Origin: Aphis gossypii
Taxonomy: Eukaryota; Arthropoda; Insecta; Hemiptera; Aphididae
Assembly: GCF_020184175.1 (NCBI RefSeq)
Contig: NC_065531.1
Location: 61,644,806 to 61,708,805, forward strand
Length of the DNA stretch: 64,000 nucleotides
Direction of reading: 5' to 3'
Shown: piece by piece, positions 15,001 through 28,700 of the stretch
Layout of the letters: every line of letters starts with the position of its first letter
Numbering within the stretch: the first letter of the stretch is position 1
Made by a program: the position numbers and the translations under genes
Notes under the pieces: model-generated
What the model was told of the DNA's origin: nothing
What the model saw: the letters and a program-made list of their open reading frames with translations, nothing else
Database searches by the model: none

Positions 15001-16149
15001 TTATAGTCACTGTATAATTTATTAAACGATCTTATGTTTTTATACAATAACTAATAAGACATAAACACTGAAAATTTACATAAACAAATAAAATAAGTAA
15101 CTATTTCCTGCGACACAAATAAGTGTCCCTTACTTTTTTACTCAGCAGTTTTCGTCAATATGAATATACTGACAACATTTGTGGTGTTTTTAATATAAAT
15201 GTTTATAATATAGGTTATATGTAGGTACTTAAATACTCTTTACTATTATTGGAACATTTACCAAAGCAATTGGAATAAAATAGAAGTCACTCATTGTAAA
15301 TTAGTCAAGAAGAATTAACATCATAATTACAATGCAAGACATATTACCTTGACTTTTTGCACTGAACTTTATCTTGATTTAGTTTGTGAGTATAATAATA
15401 TATTAAAACGTATATTTTTATAGCTGAAAAAAATATGATTATTCAACTATTTTGATTATGTATTTTTTAAAAGTGATTTATTAATTCAAGACTTTGTATT
15501 TTAAAATATGTATCTGCAATTAGTCGGTAGGCGTATTAGAAATGTAATTATATTTCATTACCAAACAATGTAGAAATATTTTAAATTACAAAATTGGTTG
15601 AGTTACGATGACGTGTGATTTCTAAAACTAATTTAGGAAATAGTGTTGATAACTTATTTAACAATATAATTGAACCCAAAAAGATTATGTTGTATACTCA
15701 TAGTGGATGACAATTAAGCCGAACGGTTGTATATTGTATTTCAACGATTTGAAGGGTAGGTACAAAAGAGAATTAATAGGTTTGTACGAGTGAGGTTAGT
15801 TTGACCGTTTGACGACGAGAACAAAATATAATTACGACGTTTCTTAGATGGTTTAATCCAACAAAAGATGATTAATGGATTGTCAGTGGAAATAATATAT
15901 TTTTGATAGACAACGAAATAAAAAGGGTTAACTCCGATACATATCGGTATTGAGTATGCGTTATGGCCGCAGTGGCGAATGCTGACTCCAAAGTATATAT
16001 TTTATCATAATGTAGGTATTATAATTTGTTTAATTTATAATTAATAAACAGTATACAAATTTGTATTTATTTTTAAATAAATAAATATCAATAAAACTGC
16101 ATACACTCGTACACGTGGATTATATAAATCATTGACTTAGCGCAAAAAA
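9004..16149. other. Gene-free AT-rich DNA
   Basis: About 7 kb of A/T-dominated sequence with stops in all frames. It contains TTTA/AAAT runs (12466-12488, 13996-14024) and a perfect palindrome AAGATCATATGATCTT near 12726. No gene or clear element was recognised. Confidence 0.5.
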
Positions 16150-16532
16150 GTAGGATATAAATAGCGGCGGTTCTGCTGCCCTCGCGCGCACCTCCACCCC
16201 CCCCCCCACCTCATCGTACCGATTGTACCTAAATACCTAACCGTACCTTCGCCCCCACGCACACCTTCACATCGTCGTCCTCATCGTACCCCCGCATTTC
16301 TGGCGCTGTCGTCACCCCCGAACAACATATTCTCCGGCCCCATCACCTCATCGTACCTCATTGTACTCTTCGCCCCCGCACTGCTATGTAGACAGGGCCA
16401 GAAATGCGGGGATAGGACGAGGATAATGATGTAGAGGTGTACGTGGGGGCAAAGGTACGATTAGGTATTTAGGTATGATCAGTACTATAAGGTGAGGGGA
16501 TAGAGGTGCGCACGGAGGCAGCAGAATCCTAC
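16150..16532. mobile_element. C/G-rich foldback element with internal sub-repeats
   Basis: The arms at 16150-16310 and 16391-16532 are inverted copies, sharing GTAGGAT, TCTGCTGCC, GCGCACCTC, ACCTAAATACCTAA, GCCCCCACG and CCCCGCATTTCTGGC. The left arm carries a 14-base insertion and an 11-C run (16197-16207). CCTCATCGTACC occurs three times in the left half, so an internal duplication also happened. It is far more GC-rich than its surroundings. A minus-strand open frame through it (16384-16644) is rich in Pro and Leu and looks non-coding. No target duplication was recognised. Confidence 0.6.
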
Positions 16533-19500
16533 TCAAAACGATGAACGTGCTCTGGGTGGTTATAATACCGCGATTGCTACTGTAGCAGGTCTTGAAATAA
16601 ATGTTACGATCAAGATAATATACAGTACACACAGATCGGTACAACAGAAATAGATGACATTTTTATCATACACATTATGATTTTTTTCAAAACGTAATAT
16701 GTTATTGATGACAAAATGATATTTTTGTGTTTTTTCTAATTATGTTTAAATTTTTAAGCATGCGACGCACGCTGAGCATTCTCGGAGAATACGCCACAGG
16801 TTATAGGTATGGTTAAGAATTAGTGTAAGGTATGATTTCATTTCAGTCTGAACGAAGAACCGATAAAATATAAAATATACTTTAATGTTGGATTATCAGG
16901 TTTATTATTTTTGAGGTATACAGTAAAACAATAATTGAAGCTTGAAGGTTTCAATAATTATCTAAAATGTAAGGCGTATTTTCGTGCAATGTTGAGAAAA
17001 ATATATTCATGTTTGAATTACTAGTCTGTTTTAAATTAAATTGTTGTATTATTAATTGTTGATAAAAAGTAACACGTATTTCCACTTATTTTAGATTATT
17101 CCGTTTGCACGTATTCATAAAACGGTCGAACATTTGCATTAACAATTTATATTGGTTATGTAAATAATTTTAAATGCGTGTTTATTATGTTTATCATTTG
17201 ATATTATTTCAATCACAGTTTCCCGTTCTTTATAATCAAATTTGTTTTGATTGTGAAAGTATTTTATGCCGTACGTCCATATAGGTATTAAGTAATCCTT
17301 TATTTTGATTTCTAACTAAAAATCGATTAATTATTATTTATTAGTAATTATACACGATAATTGCAATTAGGTACGTACAAATATATAAATAACATAATAC
17401 ACGATATTAACTAAACTAATATTATACAAATTGCATTAGATTGTTTTGTGTAATCTTCAGAGTTTCATTCAAATACATCCGTATCAACTGTAAGATGTGT
17501 AGCTAACACGCAAAACGTAAAATTAATTCTACACAAACAATAATAATAATAAAAATTGATTGGTATAGTGACGTCAGTCACAGTTCAGAAACATTTTTTG
17601 GGTTCAACTGCACATAAGAAGCGTGCACAAGTCAATTGAATTAATTAAAGGTATCAAGAAATATTAAATATTTTATTGATAAATATAAATTATGAATTAA
17701 AATGGTTACTCATTTTTTTCCCCATAATATGTTATATTCCTTGTAACGGATGCATAATGCGTAGATATAATAATGCAAAATAAACGTAATAACATAACCA
17801 ACTTGTTAATCGTTGTACAACGTTAATAATATAAAAACGTATGAAATGTATGTATGATCAAAATATATTTAAATTTAATAAAACGTATACTCCTTTTGAA
17901 ATTATTTAAGCTAATATGTGTATAAATATCGAAATAAATACAAACAACCAATGGCTATAGATTATATCAGTGTAATATTATAGTATTTTTATTTCAGACT
18001 TGCGTACAACATAAGCACAGGGCTTTCGTATAATATCATTTTTTTTTTTTATTTGGCATACTTATTGTATGTAAGTACTTTAATAGCAGATCGGTGATAC
18101 AACATCAATATAATAATGATATTATGTCTGAAGTTTAGTATTTCAATAAACAAATAAATAATTATACGTTGTATTTATATAATAATATACAAATAGTCTT
18201 ATAATCAAAATTAATGTTATCAAACATGTATCGTTATCGAAAAGTGTAAGTATGAACCATCCGTATTATAATCGTACATTAATTTTTGTCTAGAATTATC
18301 AATCAGTTTATGTTATCTATTATTTTCCAGCAGGTACCAAAGTGACTATATAGGTATATATATATTAGGCGAAGATCACTTTACTGTACTACTGCGTAAT
18401 AAGTTCATTCCAATTATACAACCTCTAACATCTAAATATTACTATTAGGAATTAAGCAGTGTTATTTAAATAATTGATAGTTGTGTTTTATAATGATTAA
18501 CCAATTATTCGCACTTGTGCATTTAATTTAATTGCTAATATGTTTTTTTTTTAAATAGGTAGTAATATTATTATTGTACAAAATAGGTAAGTTAATAATA
18601 ATGAGCACTGCAAGTGTTGGCGGATGACGTCAAAATAACAAATTTATGTACAATACTGTATTGAATATATTGTGAACTTTAAACATTTATACATTATACG
18701 AAATAAAATCAATTTAATGACCTGTATCCATTATTTGAATCGTTTTCCTACGTAATTAAAATTATTAGAAAAAAAAAATTGTTTGTCAGAAACAGTGGGG
18801 AATTGACTAAAAATTATTTTTTTCTTCTTAGGAATTGTCTTATTTATAATTTAATATTTTGAATTCAAGTACTCCAGGCCCTGAGTTATAATAATATACG
18901 ACTTCTGGCCCACCGAGAAATTTCCTGGTATATTGGTGGGCTAACCCGCCGCAATTCAGAAATAATTTGAAACATATTAACATTCTGAAATAGTCTACTA
19001 CTTGATTATTTAAGGTTTTTTTTCTTCCATTGTTTTAATCTCGTTTGAATCACTAATGTGGTATAATACGCAAATACGTAGTATATTATTACAGTGCACT
19101 TCACATATTATGATGATAATTTCTATGAACAATACACGTAAAATAATATTATGTATTAGTATCTTAAATATTTGGATAGTTTAAACTAAAAACTTAAACT
19201 AGGTTAGATTACTAAAATGCGGTGTTAGAAAAGTAAAACAAATCTCTCTACTGATCCATCCAAATGACAAACTATAATTTAATAAATGTACAGGTAAATA
19301 TACATTTTTAAAGATTAAAATATAATACGTACCTATATTATTTTATTAATGGTTATTTACAGTTATTTATTTATTATTAATGATAATTTAATTATTATTT
19401 ACCAAGTAAGTAAATATTGAATTTACCAAGGCATTATTGTGACGGATATTTACATATTTAAAGTCATGTTTTCTAGTCAGTGGTCAACTATGAGTGGATG

Positions 19501-21454
19501 AGAGTTTTGCGTATATCATGCCAATCTTTTTCGTTTGTATTTCTGTTAAATAATATATTATTATAATTGTTTTATCGAAAAAAATACTTTTTATAATGTA
19601 ATGATTAGCGATAATATTCCCGAGATGCAAATTGTAATTATCTAAGAAAATATGCTGAATAAATAAAATAACAAATATGCAAATCTGTTTCATTTAATTA
19701 TTTGAAGTTTTCATGTTATAGTAGATACAAAAGATAATTACTACAACTTTAGCTGTAGAGTACTGCCATTATTTTCAATTTTGTTATATTGGTTGTTTAC
19801 GTGAAACAAGTCACATGTTTTCTTTATATCACACATTTACCTAATGCCTAACACAGCTGTAGTTGAAAATTAAATAGTAACTACAATAAAAACTATTACT
19901 AAATTGATAAATTAATTTATTTTGTGTAAAATGTACCAATGTTCGTTTTTTTATTAATATTTATTGTTAAATTTTTTTTTTAATGATGAGGTACAAAACT
20001 TACGCAAATACTTGTTTAAAATAGTTCAACATACCTACATTTGGTTACACAACTCCGAAAGAGGGTACAGACTATGTTATACATAATGAAATATACTTAT
20101 ATTATTAGGTACTTATTTATTAAACACTATTTAATTTCAATATTATCAATCTATATTGATTATTATGATATATTCATTATTATATTAATGTATGTAATAA
20201 ACTATACAAATACAATTGAAATTAGATCACTGAAATACACAAATTAATAACAAATAAGTAGATACTGAATAGGTATATCAAAATGATAAATGAATAATAA
20301 GTTATGATAAAATGTTGAAGTATATAGTTACCATGTAAACAGTTTAAAATGGTTTCACCGAAATTGGATTAGATCATATAGATGTGATATATTGACTAAA
20401 AAATAAGTCATTTAGTTTTTTAACAGTATCTACAGTATAACAAACAGTTTATTCTATTTCTCAAACATGTAAAAAAAATGTAAAAAAAACCTTGGTAAAG
20501 TAATTTGAATATTCGTATTGTAAATAAAAGTTCATAAATATTATATAATAATAAGTAATTGAGTTTAATAGGCCAGATCTAGGTAATTAATAAGTGTGAA
20601 TATTAGGTCAATATGTACAATTTATACGCCAATTATTGCAATGGTTAATATATATTATGGATTTATATCCGTTCGACGTAAGTATTCGGTATATAACATA
20701 GAATACATAAAAATACGACTAGGTTCAAGAGTATAAATACAATTGGAAATTCATTTGAAATTTCCCACGGACTCAAGACACAAATTGCTCTACTGCTACT
20801 TTTTTTTTTACCGTGTACGTATTTGTTAATATATTATTAAAACGACGTTTATTTTGTGAAACTGGACTAGATACTGTTAAAGTATAAATTTTTTTTTATC
20901 TTCTATACATAGAAGATAATAATAATTTTTACTAAAAAATTGATAGTCTAGTCGAGCGTCGAGCGACTCTCATATTTTATACTACCGTTTTGGCAAGTAA
21001 AAATATTTATACCTACGTATGTGGTCATATGAATAATTATGATACCTACGTAATTATTTTTTTTTTTTAATTATTACATTATTATATTACGATTTTACGA
21101 TACCACTATATTTAAGTCATGATCTACAATTAATTATTAGTCATTTATATTTTACATGATTTTATTTTATTTGTTTTTGTAGTAGGTACATAACTAATAT
21201 TCTATGGTGCCGCCACTGAATGACTTCCCCCGGTGATTTTGAATTGAGTTCAGCTTATTATCTTAATATATTTGAATTGAATCTGTATAGACATAAATGT
21301 CATAACTACCTACCGGTGGCGACCTTGAACTTAGTACATAATATTAATGGGTGTCGATTCCATTTGGGCCTATGCTGGTTGCGTACAATTTAGAAGTTAG
21401 GTCTGTCTAAAAAAAACACAATTTAAGGACAATAAAACCACGTGATGACGAAAA
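16533..21454. other. Gene-free AT-rich DNA
   Basis: Only short AT-driven reading frames. A small hairpin ATCTTCTAT-AC-ATAGAAGAT lies near 20900. Nothing else could be supported. Confidence 0.5.
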
Positions 21455-21765
21455 AATTGATAGATTTACAGATTATATTTTAAATAATTACGTTGACAAC
21501 AATGTTGCACAGTCCGCTCCTCCAATGTTTGGAGTGATTTTATGAAAGTTTTCACTCTAAATTAAATGCCTTTTTTCATTCTGGACATCCAAATATTTGT
21601 GTTCTAGTGGACACTCTTCTGGGAATATATCGGATTAATACCTACATACATAAAATTAAGAAGCAAAGCTAAAAGACCATGTAAAGAAACACTAGAAAAA
21701 AAAATTTTACGAGATCAGACAAACAATTATATAATTAATAAGCAAATTTGACTTTTTCAAATCTG
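21455..21765 (+). pseudogene. Frame-broken relic of a MULE-type transposase C-terminus
   Basis: Conceptual translation in shifting plus frames gives pieces such as DRFTDYILNNYVDNN, then WSDFMKVFTLN, then FHSGHPNI with LVDTLLGI, then TYIKLRSKAKRPCKETLEKK. The order and wording (an N-terminal FTDYVLENY-like piece, W..F, FHS.HPNI and TYIKxRS) are those of the C-terminal part of Mutator-like transposases abundant in aphid genomes, as I remember them. At least three frame changes and several stops (TGA, TAA, TAG) interrupt the reading, so it is a dead copy. No terminal repeats were identified. The GC-richer flank from about 21200 may belong to the same insertion. Confidence 0.55.
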
Positions 21766-24150
21766 TATCATTTAAATTTTTACCAGCCACTATAATTATG
21801 AACATTTATTATTATTATTATATTTATATTATTTATTATATTACACCATAATTATTAATATTATTGTATTACTCATAATAATAATAATAATTATTATTAA
21901 AAACAATGTAAGCAATCTCACACATTTTTGAAGACTACTTTGCCAACCTCCACGTGCACTCTGGTGGACTCTCCTGGTTAACGCTAATAGGCTAAAGAGA
22001 CTCACCTATTTATATAGGTTGTAAATTATTATTTTTTAAACTAATAAAAGATACATTATAGATATTATAACAATATTATTATAGAATATATAGATACCAA
22101 TAATTTTTTAAACTTTAAGTTCGTTATTAATTATGTATAATGTACCTGTATTGTTATTGGTATTATTTTATTATTTTTAGTTTTCTAACGGAAAATATTG
22201 ATTACTATACAATAATTTATTTATTTATAAGCTTATTCATACTTAGATATTTACCTAAATGGTATTTTTAGTAGAATGAACACTCGCCCCCAAACGTCCC
22301 AAACAGACCATATTCTGGGTCGATTCGCCCTGAAAACAGACTACGGCGCCCATTGAAAGAACCTATTTAAATATATTATTCCACCTACCATTAAAATAAT
22401 AAATTATGCACATTTTAATATCACAACTTATAAGCTACTATATTAATTGAATAATATATATCTCTAACAGTATAATAGTATAATGGGTTTATATTGATTT
22501 GCGTAATAATATAAATTCAACACGTCGGTTAGGCGCTAATTAATAATTATGAAATCTCCTATCCTAGTTTTTACTCTATTATTATTAATTATATTGTCTC
22601 TTATCACGTTATTGTGGAATTGAGCTGCAGTGTTACGATTACTAATGTCGAGACTTAGATTAACGAACTTAAATAAGGAGTGATTTGTAGAAAATATGAG
22701 TTTATGAGGCTTAGATATGTGAGCAATGGTCGTTAAAGCTAAAGAAAACTAAAAATAACACACCATATCAGGCATTAATAGTAAAATAAAATACAGACAT
22801 ACGCTGTCTGTAAAATGTATACAAAAAAATTTTCATTAGTAGAATCTAAATAACTGACCGGTTTATTGACCATCAATAATTAACAATTATTTTTATAATT
22901 TCGAATATTATTATCCGACGGTTTTTTATTTCTTTTAACTTTGTGTATGGATAATCCATTGAAATATGAAAAATGCAAATTTTTTGTATCGACAATTTTT
23001 TGTTATTTATTTATAATATGCATTACAAGCTTGTATGATTGGTTTTTTTTCTGAAGTATAGTTTTTATTGGTTTATTTAATAATTGAGCACGATAATACA
23101 TTTTTTTGCCATTTTGTTTTTTAAACTATTACTGTCCAGAATGTTTGCATATATGATAACCTATAGGGTTTAAAAATAGTTCAGGTGTTTGACCTTTAAT
23201 AAATTGTAAAAAAAAGTGATAAGTAACAGTTAATACTCAGTTAAATAGCTAATATACAATATAATACTTGCAAAACTTTATATTCTAAAGCATTAATACC
23301 TATTAACATCAATATCATAAAAATTGTATTATGCATTAATATGTGTAGTCCTATTATATGATCTGTGAGGTATAACAACTAAATTTATTTGCTTTACCAA
23401 TCAAATATAAATTAGGAATTTTGAAATTAATTATTAATTGACAGTTGAAATCTTTAAATTAAATTATTCGAATACATATTGGGATATATCTATTGACAAT
23501 AATGTCATCCGTAGTAGCAATTTATTTTTTTTATTTGGAAGGGGATGGAAAATGTATAGTAAACAGGATCGCTTTTCTATCTATTCTACATAAATCTGTC
23601 CAAATAAAAGGTATAAGGATTATAACTTCACATAACCTCTCCCAACAAAATAAATTAAACTATATAATTATTTAATAGAGAATCTATTGTCCAATTTTAA
23701 AAAAATATTCTGTAAAAATATTATTAGATATCTTTATTAATATGTACAATAGAAAAGTTCTGTATCAAGCATAAAAATTTTAAGTCGTATTTAATTCTCC
23801 TTATAGCAAACAACAGGCATGTAGTAAAAAAAAAATTAACACCAATAATGGGTGTACTATAAAATAAGATAATATTATAATTTATAATAATACATTTTAA
23901 TAACAAATATAACTAATATCAAACAGTAAAAACTGATAAATATAGCATGATTAGCTTATAACCGTGATTGCTATGGCTGGGTTTTAGTAACAAGCTGATG
24001 AAAAAAATTCTTATCAATTTTAAAAATGTTATAAATTTAATTTTAAACAATTATTAATTATTACACAATGAAAAATTATGTTCTCAAAGAAATTAATTGA
24101 TCCAAGGGTCGATAACTAGGCCTATTTTTTAAGAGGGGGTAAGCTCCTTT

Positions 24151-24539
24151 CCCATGACTCCTAAATAGTAATAAGGGCATGACCGGTTTCCACTAAAAAT
24201 GTACCTTTCTCTTTTCCACCGATTCACTTTTGCGCCAAACCATAAATTGGTCGATTCTCTTTTCCGTCAAAAGTGTACCTTTACCTTTTTCCCTAAATGA
24301 AAAAATAAAATAAGAAAATTACATATAGTATATACTTTTTCATATTTTTATTGAATATAATAATATTGTCTTTAAAATTAAAAGAATTAAATATGATATG
24401 TAATTTTTTATTTTATTTTTTTCATTTGACTGAAAAGAAAATCAACTAATTTATGGTTTGGCGCAAAAGTGAATCGGTGGAAAAGGAAAAGATACACTTT
24501 TGGCAGAAACGGGGAACTCCCATAGTAAATAGTTATGGG
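24151..24539. mobile_element. Foldback MITE, near-complete hairpin
   Basis: The left arm from CCCATGACTCC (24151) pairs with the right arm ending AGTTATGGG (24539). The best-preserved part is TTCCACCGATTCACTTTTGC plus GCCAAACCATAAATT against its complement near 24450-24485, and pairing continues into the AT-rich centre (AAATGAAAAAATAAAATAAG...ATTACATAT). The loop is about 50 bases at 24335-24385. No coding capacity; target duplication unclear. Confidence 0.65.
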
Positions 24540-25458
24540 CGGCGGATGTAAATTTTTTATTTTTAAATTGTGTTACCGGTGAATAAGGACTTGGGTACCC
24601 AACATAATAATCGAAGAAGTAAAAATATTTCATATTAAATAATAAGTATTTTTCTGAAATTTAATATATGATTTAAATTGAAATTTCAACACTTAGTGCA
24701 AATATCTATCAGAATGTAAATATGTGTTTTATAACAAGATTAAATAAAAAGGATAAAAATATCATTTTTATTTGAACAATTGTATTTTAAAACCTTATAG
24801 AACATTAGTAAATAGAGACTGCGTGACATAGATATATTTAAAAATAATGATAAATACCGTATGTATAAATTTTACATAACAATATATTATATAATCAAAT
24901 GCAAAATGTGTAGATATTCATTTTTGAAACACTGTGTTATTACCTACCTACCTATATTACATAAAAGGCAATTATTAATATGGCAATTTATTTATAGCTC
25001 TAATGGATATCAATTATATAGTTTAACGCCTTTGAAATATTACATGTTAATTAAAATACGAGAGATTATTTTAATAATTATTATTATAACCTACTTGTTA
25101 TAAATTATTGTTGTTTTTTATTTTATAACATATAAATAATAACAAATTATAAGAATCTTATTAGTAACATGATTAGTGCAATCGCGAGTTGATTCCAGTT
25201 GTTTTGGTAATGTTTTTCTTCTCTATTTACCTTATATCAATAATTTTAACCAATCTATAAACGAGCTTATCATTATTTGTGTGGCCGATCTCCATGCTTA
25301 GTCCATTGTATTCACAAATCTGTATAGTTATTTTAAATGTAAATTATATTTTATAAATATAGGTATACGTGCATATCAATAAAGCTTACATAAACATAAT
25401 GAAAATGTATTATGTTTAAAAATGTAAATTTAAATTCTCAACGAAATATTGAATGAAT

Positions 25459-25745
25459 TGATTTTACAATGATGTGTGTTTTTTTTTTTGTATTTATGTG
25501 CAGCATAACTTGTCGAAATAATGCTACAATTTCAAACCTCCGGGGTGGTTTCCGATAGCAAAGTGAATATCCTTGGAGCATAATTAACATAGTTTAGTAG
25601 TATGTACATATTTTTAGTAATATGCATGTTAGCATATAGTCTTATGGTGATCCAAAGAATAAATAGGCACAATTTTTTTTTATTAATGTTTGATGTTCAA
25701 ATATTGACAAAAATTCATAAAAATCATGAATATTTGCAAATTATT
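25459..25745 (-). repeat. Dispersed repeat family, copy 2 with longer flank
   Basis: It shares TTGATTTTACAATGATGTG, GGGGTGGTTT and GAATATCCTTG with copy 1 in the same orientation. Its far part, read on the minus strand (ATATTCATGATTTTTATGAA, TTTTTGTCAATATTTGAAC, TTAATAAAAAAAA), matches copy 3. A perfect (TTA)9 run at 25741-25767 lies at its edge. Confidence 0.6.
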
Positions 25746-25767
25746 ATTATTATTATTATTATTATTA
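25741..25767. repeat. (TTA)9 microsatellite
   Basis: Nine perfect TTA units at the end of a dispersed-repeat copy. Related ATT runs lie near 42613-42633 (after three ATTCTT-like units) and 44216-44235. Confidence 0.85.
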
Positions 25768-28700
25768 GTTTTTTTTTTTTATTAATTCTTATAAATACAT
25801 CGACATCTAGGTCATTAGTATAAGAATTATGAAATAGGTTATAAGATTATTTGCATTTTTTAAATTAAATTATAAAATTCAGTTTTTAATGTTTTTATTA
25901 GGAATAAAAATAGTTTGTGTCTTGTGGGTTTGGTCCAAGTGCAATATACAGTAGCATACAAAAGTTGTCTCATTTCAAAATATCATTCAGTCATTAGTAC
26001 TTTATTAACTATGAATAATAAGTTATAAATTTTACTTTATAGTTCACCTAACACCTAAGCTTTAAATGTATATAATATATTTGGACTAGAGCTCTTGATC
26101 TTGAGTAATAAAATATAAAATGTTATTTGTGGTTAGATTAGATATCATTTATTATTATTTACACATTTAATGAATGAACATTATTTTTAACACCAAACAA
26201 TAAAAATATATTATATTTATATATATGTATATATATTATAAACATCTTACCAATAAATTTAAGGTTATCGAAAGCAACAGATAAAAATATAAAAATAATG
26301 TTATATACATATTAAAAAAGGCAATATTCACTTCACATTTATAGCAAAAATCAAGATATAAAATAAATTATTAAATTACTATCAAAACACAAAATTATTT
26401 TTGTGCCTTTAATGAAGAAATACAATTAACTTTTTAATCTATCATAATATTTATCTAATTTAACAAGGAATTTTAAATAATTTCAGTGCAAATATAAATA
26501 TAATATTTAATAATTTTCCTTGAACCAAGCTTTGCTATAATCAAATTATTATAAAATAATTTTATACCTTTGAATATTAAGGCATGGTTAGCTAGAAAGA
26601 AAGTATTATTGAATTAAATATTGGAGTACAAATAAATGAATTTTCAAGAATTTTTAAGAATTATTGATCACATTGGTTGATTCCTATCAATGGAAATCAT
26701 TCAAAATATAAATAATGTATATTCTGCCAGTATTTTACTAAAATTTAAATGAATATGAGTTTATCACCGGATTGTAGTTTTTTAAAACTTGTAAACTCTT
26801 CCGATAATTAATATTGTCGGTCACCATTATATTTACCTGAAGTACCTATTGTATTATATTTATTAAAAGTTCATCACAAAATTAAATGTTCAATTTTGTA
26901 CCTAGTCTACCGGAACAGTGCAATTTATATCATGACTTTTTTTAAAAATTATATAATTGTAAATTGTTATAATGTAATTGTAAAAGTTTAATTAATTTAA
27001 ACGTATATTCAATTAAATTAATAATTTTTATTTTTTTGGTATCTAGACTATAATTATAGCACTCAGCTAAAGACATTGATTTATATAATTTATTCATTAT
27101 TTATTATAATTTATATACTTGCTTTTTTTTTACCGAATTTGTATATTCATATAATTATAAACATTAAATTATAATGATATACATTTAGTCAAAATGTACA
27201 ATTAATTAATACAAGGTTATGAGTAATAATTACTTTGCGTTAAAAAAATGCACCCTATTTAATGTACCTCTATAAATAAAAATAGCATTCTTAACCGAAA
27301 TACTAAGATTGTGTTCTTTCATATAAAAATGTCAACAAAAATATTGGTATAGTTAATGGCAATTGTTATGAACACATTAACCATCCGTGACGTAGGTACA
27401 TTTTTTTTTATAAGATTATATTAAATTCAAAAGTTGCGTATTATTTATGTTTCTAGGTAACATTGTAAATAGTAATAATAATAGTTGTTTTAGCTCGATA
27501 AACAATATTATGAGATTTAAATAAATCGTTACTTGTTATATAATTAGTAATGATCGAATAACAGAATATCACGTGTACCCGATAATATAGTCGCTGGATC
27601 ATGTCACGTAAATACTGAATGGTGTGATAATGGTTATTATTCGCCACGTGACTGGAGTAATAATTATAGGAGACGAACATATTATTGTACCTATATTATA
27701 ACGAACAGAATCAGTTAAATATAATAATATAGTATGCATGTAGATATATTATGTTGTTCGAATACACTGGATACATAATTTTATAAATGAATCTTTTCGA
27801 TACGGACTAATTGAGTAATATATTTTTCTCTGAGCTTTCACCTAATGAAACTATAATGCTTAATGCACATACACAGACACACATAACAAAAGCATATTGA
27901 AGGTGTAAAGTCAACAAACTGATTAGATACGTATAGATAATGTAAAACGTGAGTCCCCTACGTAGTAAAAGGTACACGTACGTGCGTTTTATATGTTAAT
28001 ATTATATTATTGAAGTGATGGAATACTATATATATATAACAATAAATTACAATTTACAAGTCACAACCAATGTCATTGGGTTAATTTCCCGAGATTTCAA
28101 AATATTGCAGTAACATTTTTACTAATAATCCTTTTTTTTATCATCATTCTGACCAGATGTAAAGACTGAAGACATAAATATATAAAAATAAAACCGGGCA
28201 AACTTTATCACTCTGCTAAATATAAGGTTTTAGAGTAAATCAATGAAGTAATAGATGTATTAAATTTGAGTTTAATAAAAAAATAATTGTATATTAAATG
28301 CAATTCTGACCGGAGACCGGATAATTTAATTTATTTACACCTATTACTATTGACAATTAATATTAGATTCTTAACGGAGTGATGAATGTATAACTTTAAT
28401 ACTTACTCGTGATTTTTTTTTGTCTGTGATCACTTTTTAAGGCAGTGAAAATAATAAAGTAAAAAATAAAATAATTAATACTTAATTGCTTGGTGAAAAT
28501 TTCAAGTCTCTAAATTCATCGAAATAATAATAATAAAATCGATTTAAGACTGGTGCTGCATAAATAGTTTTTTTTGATTAAAAAGATTTTTTTTAATTTA
28601 ATTTAGGTGCATGTTATTGTACTTATTTCTTAATTGAAATTTAATATTTTTGTATTATATTTTCATATTTATTGGACTATGAAACACATTATTTTTAATT

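Noticed and set aside
16384..16644. 86-codon minus-strand ORF rich in Pro and Leu
   Set aside because: It lies across one arm of the C-rich foldback, which explains its composition and openness.
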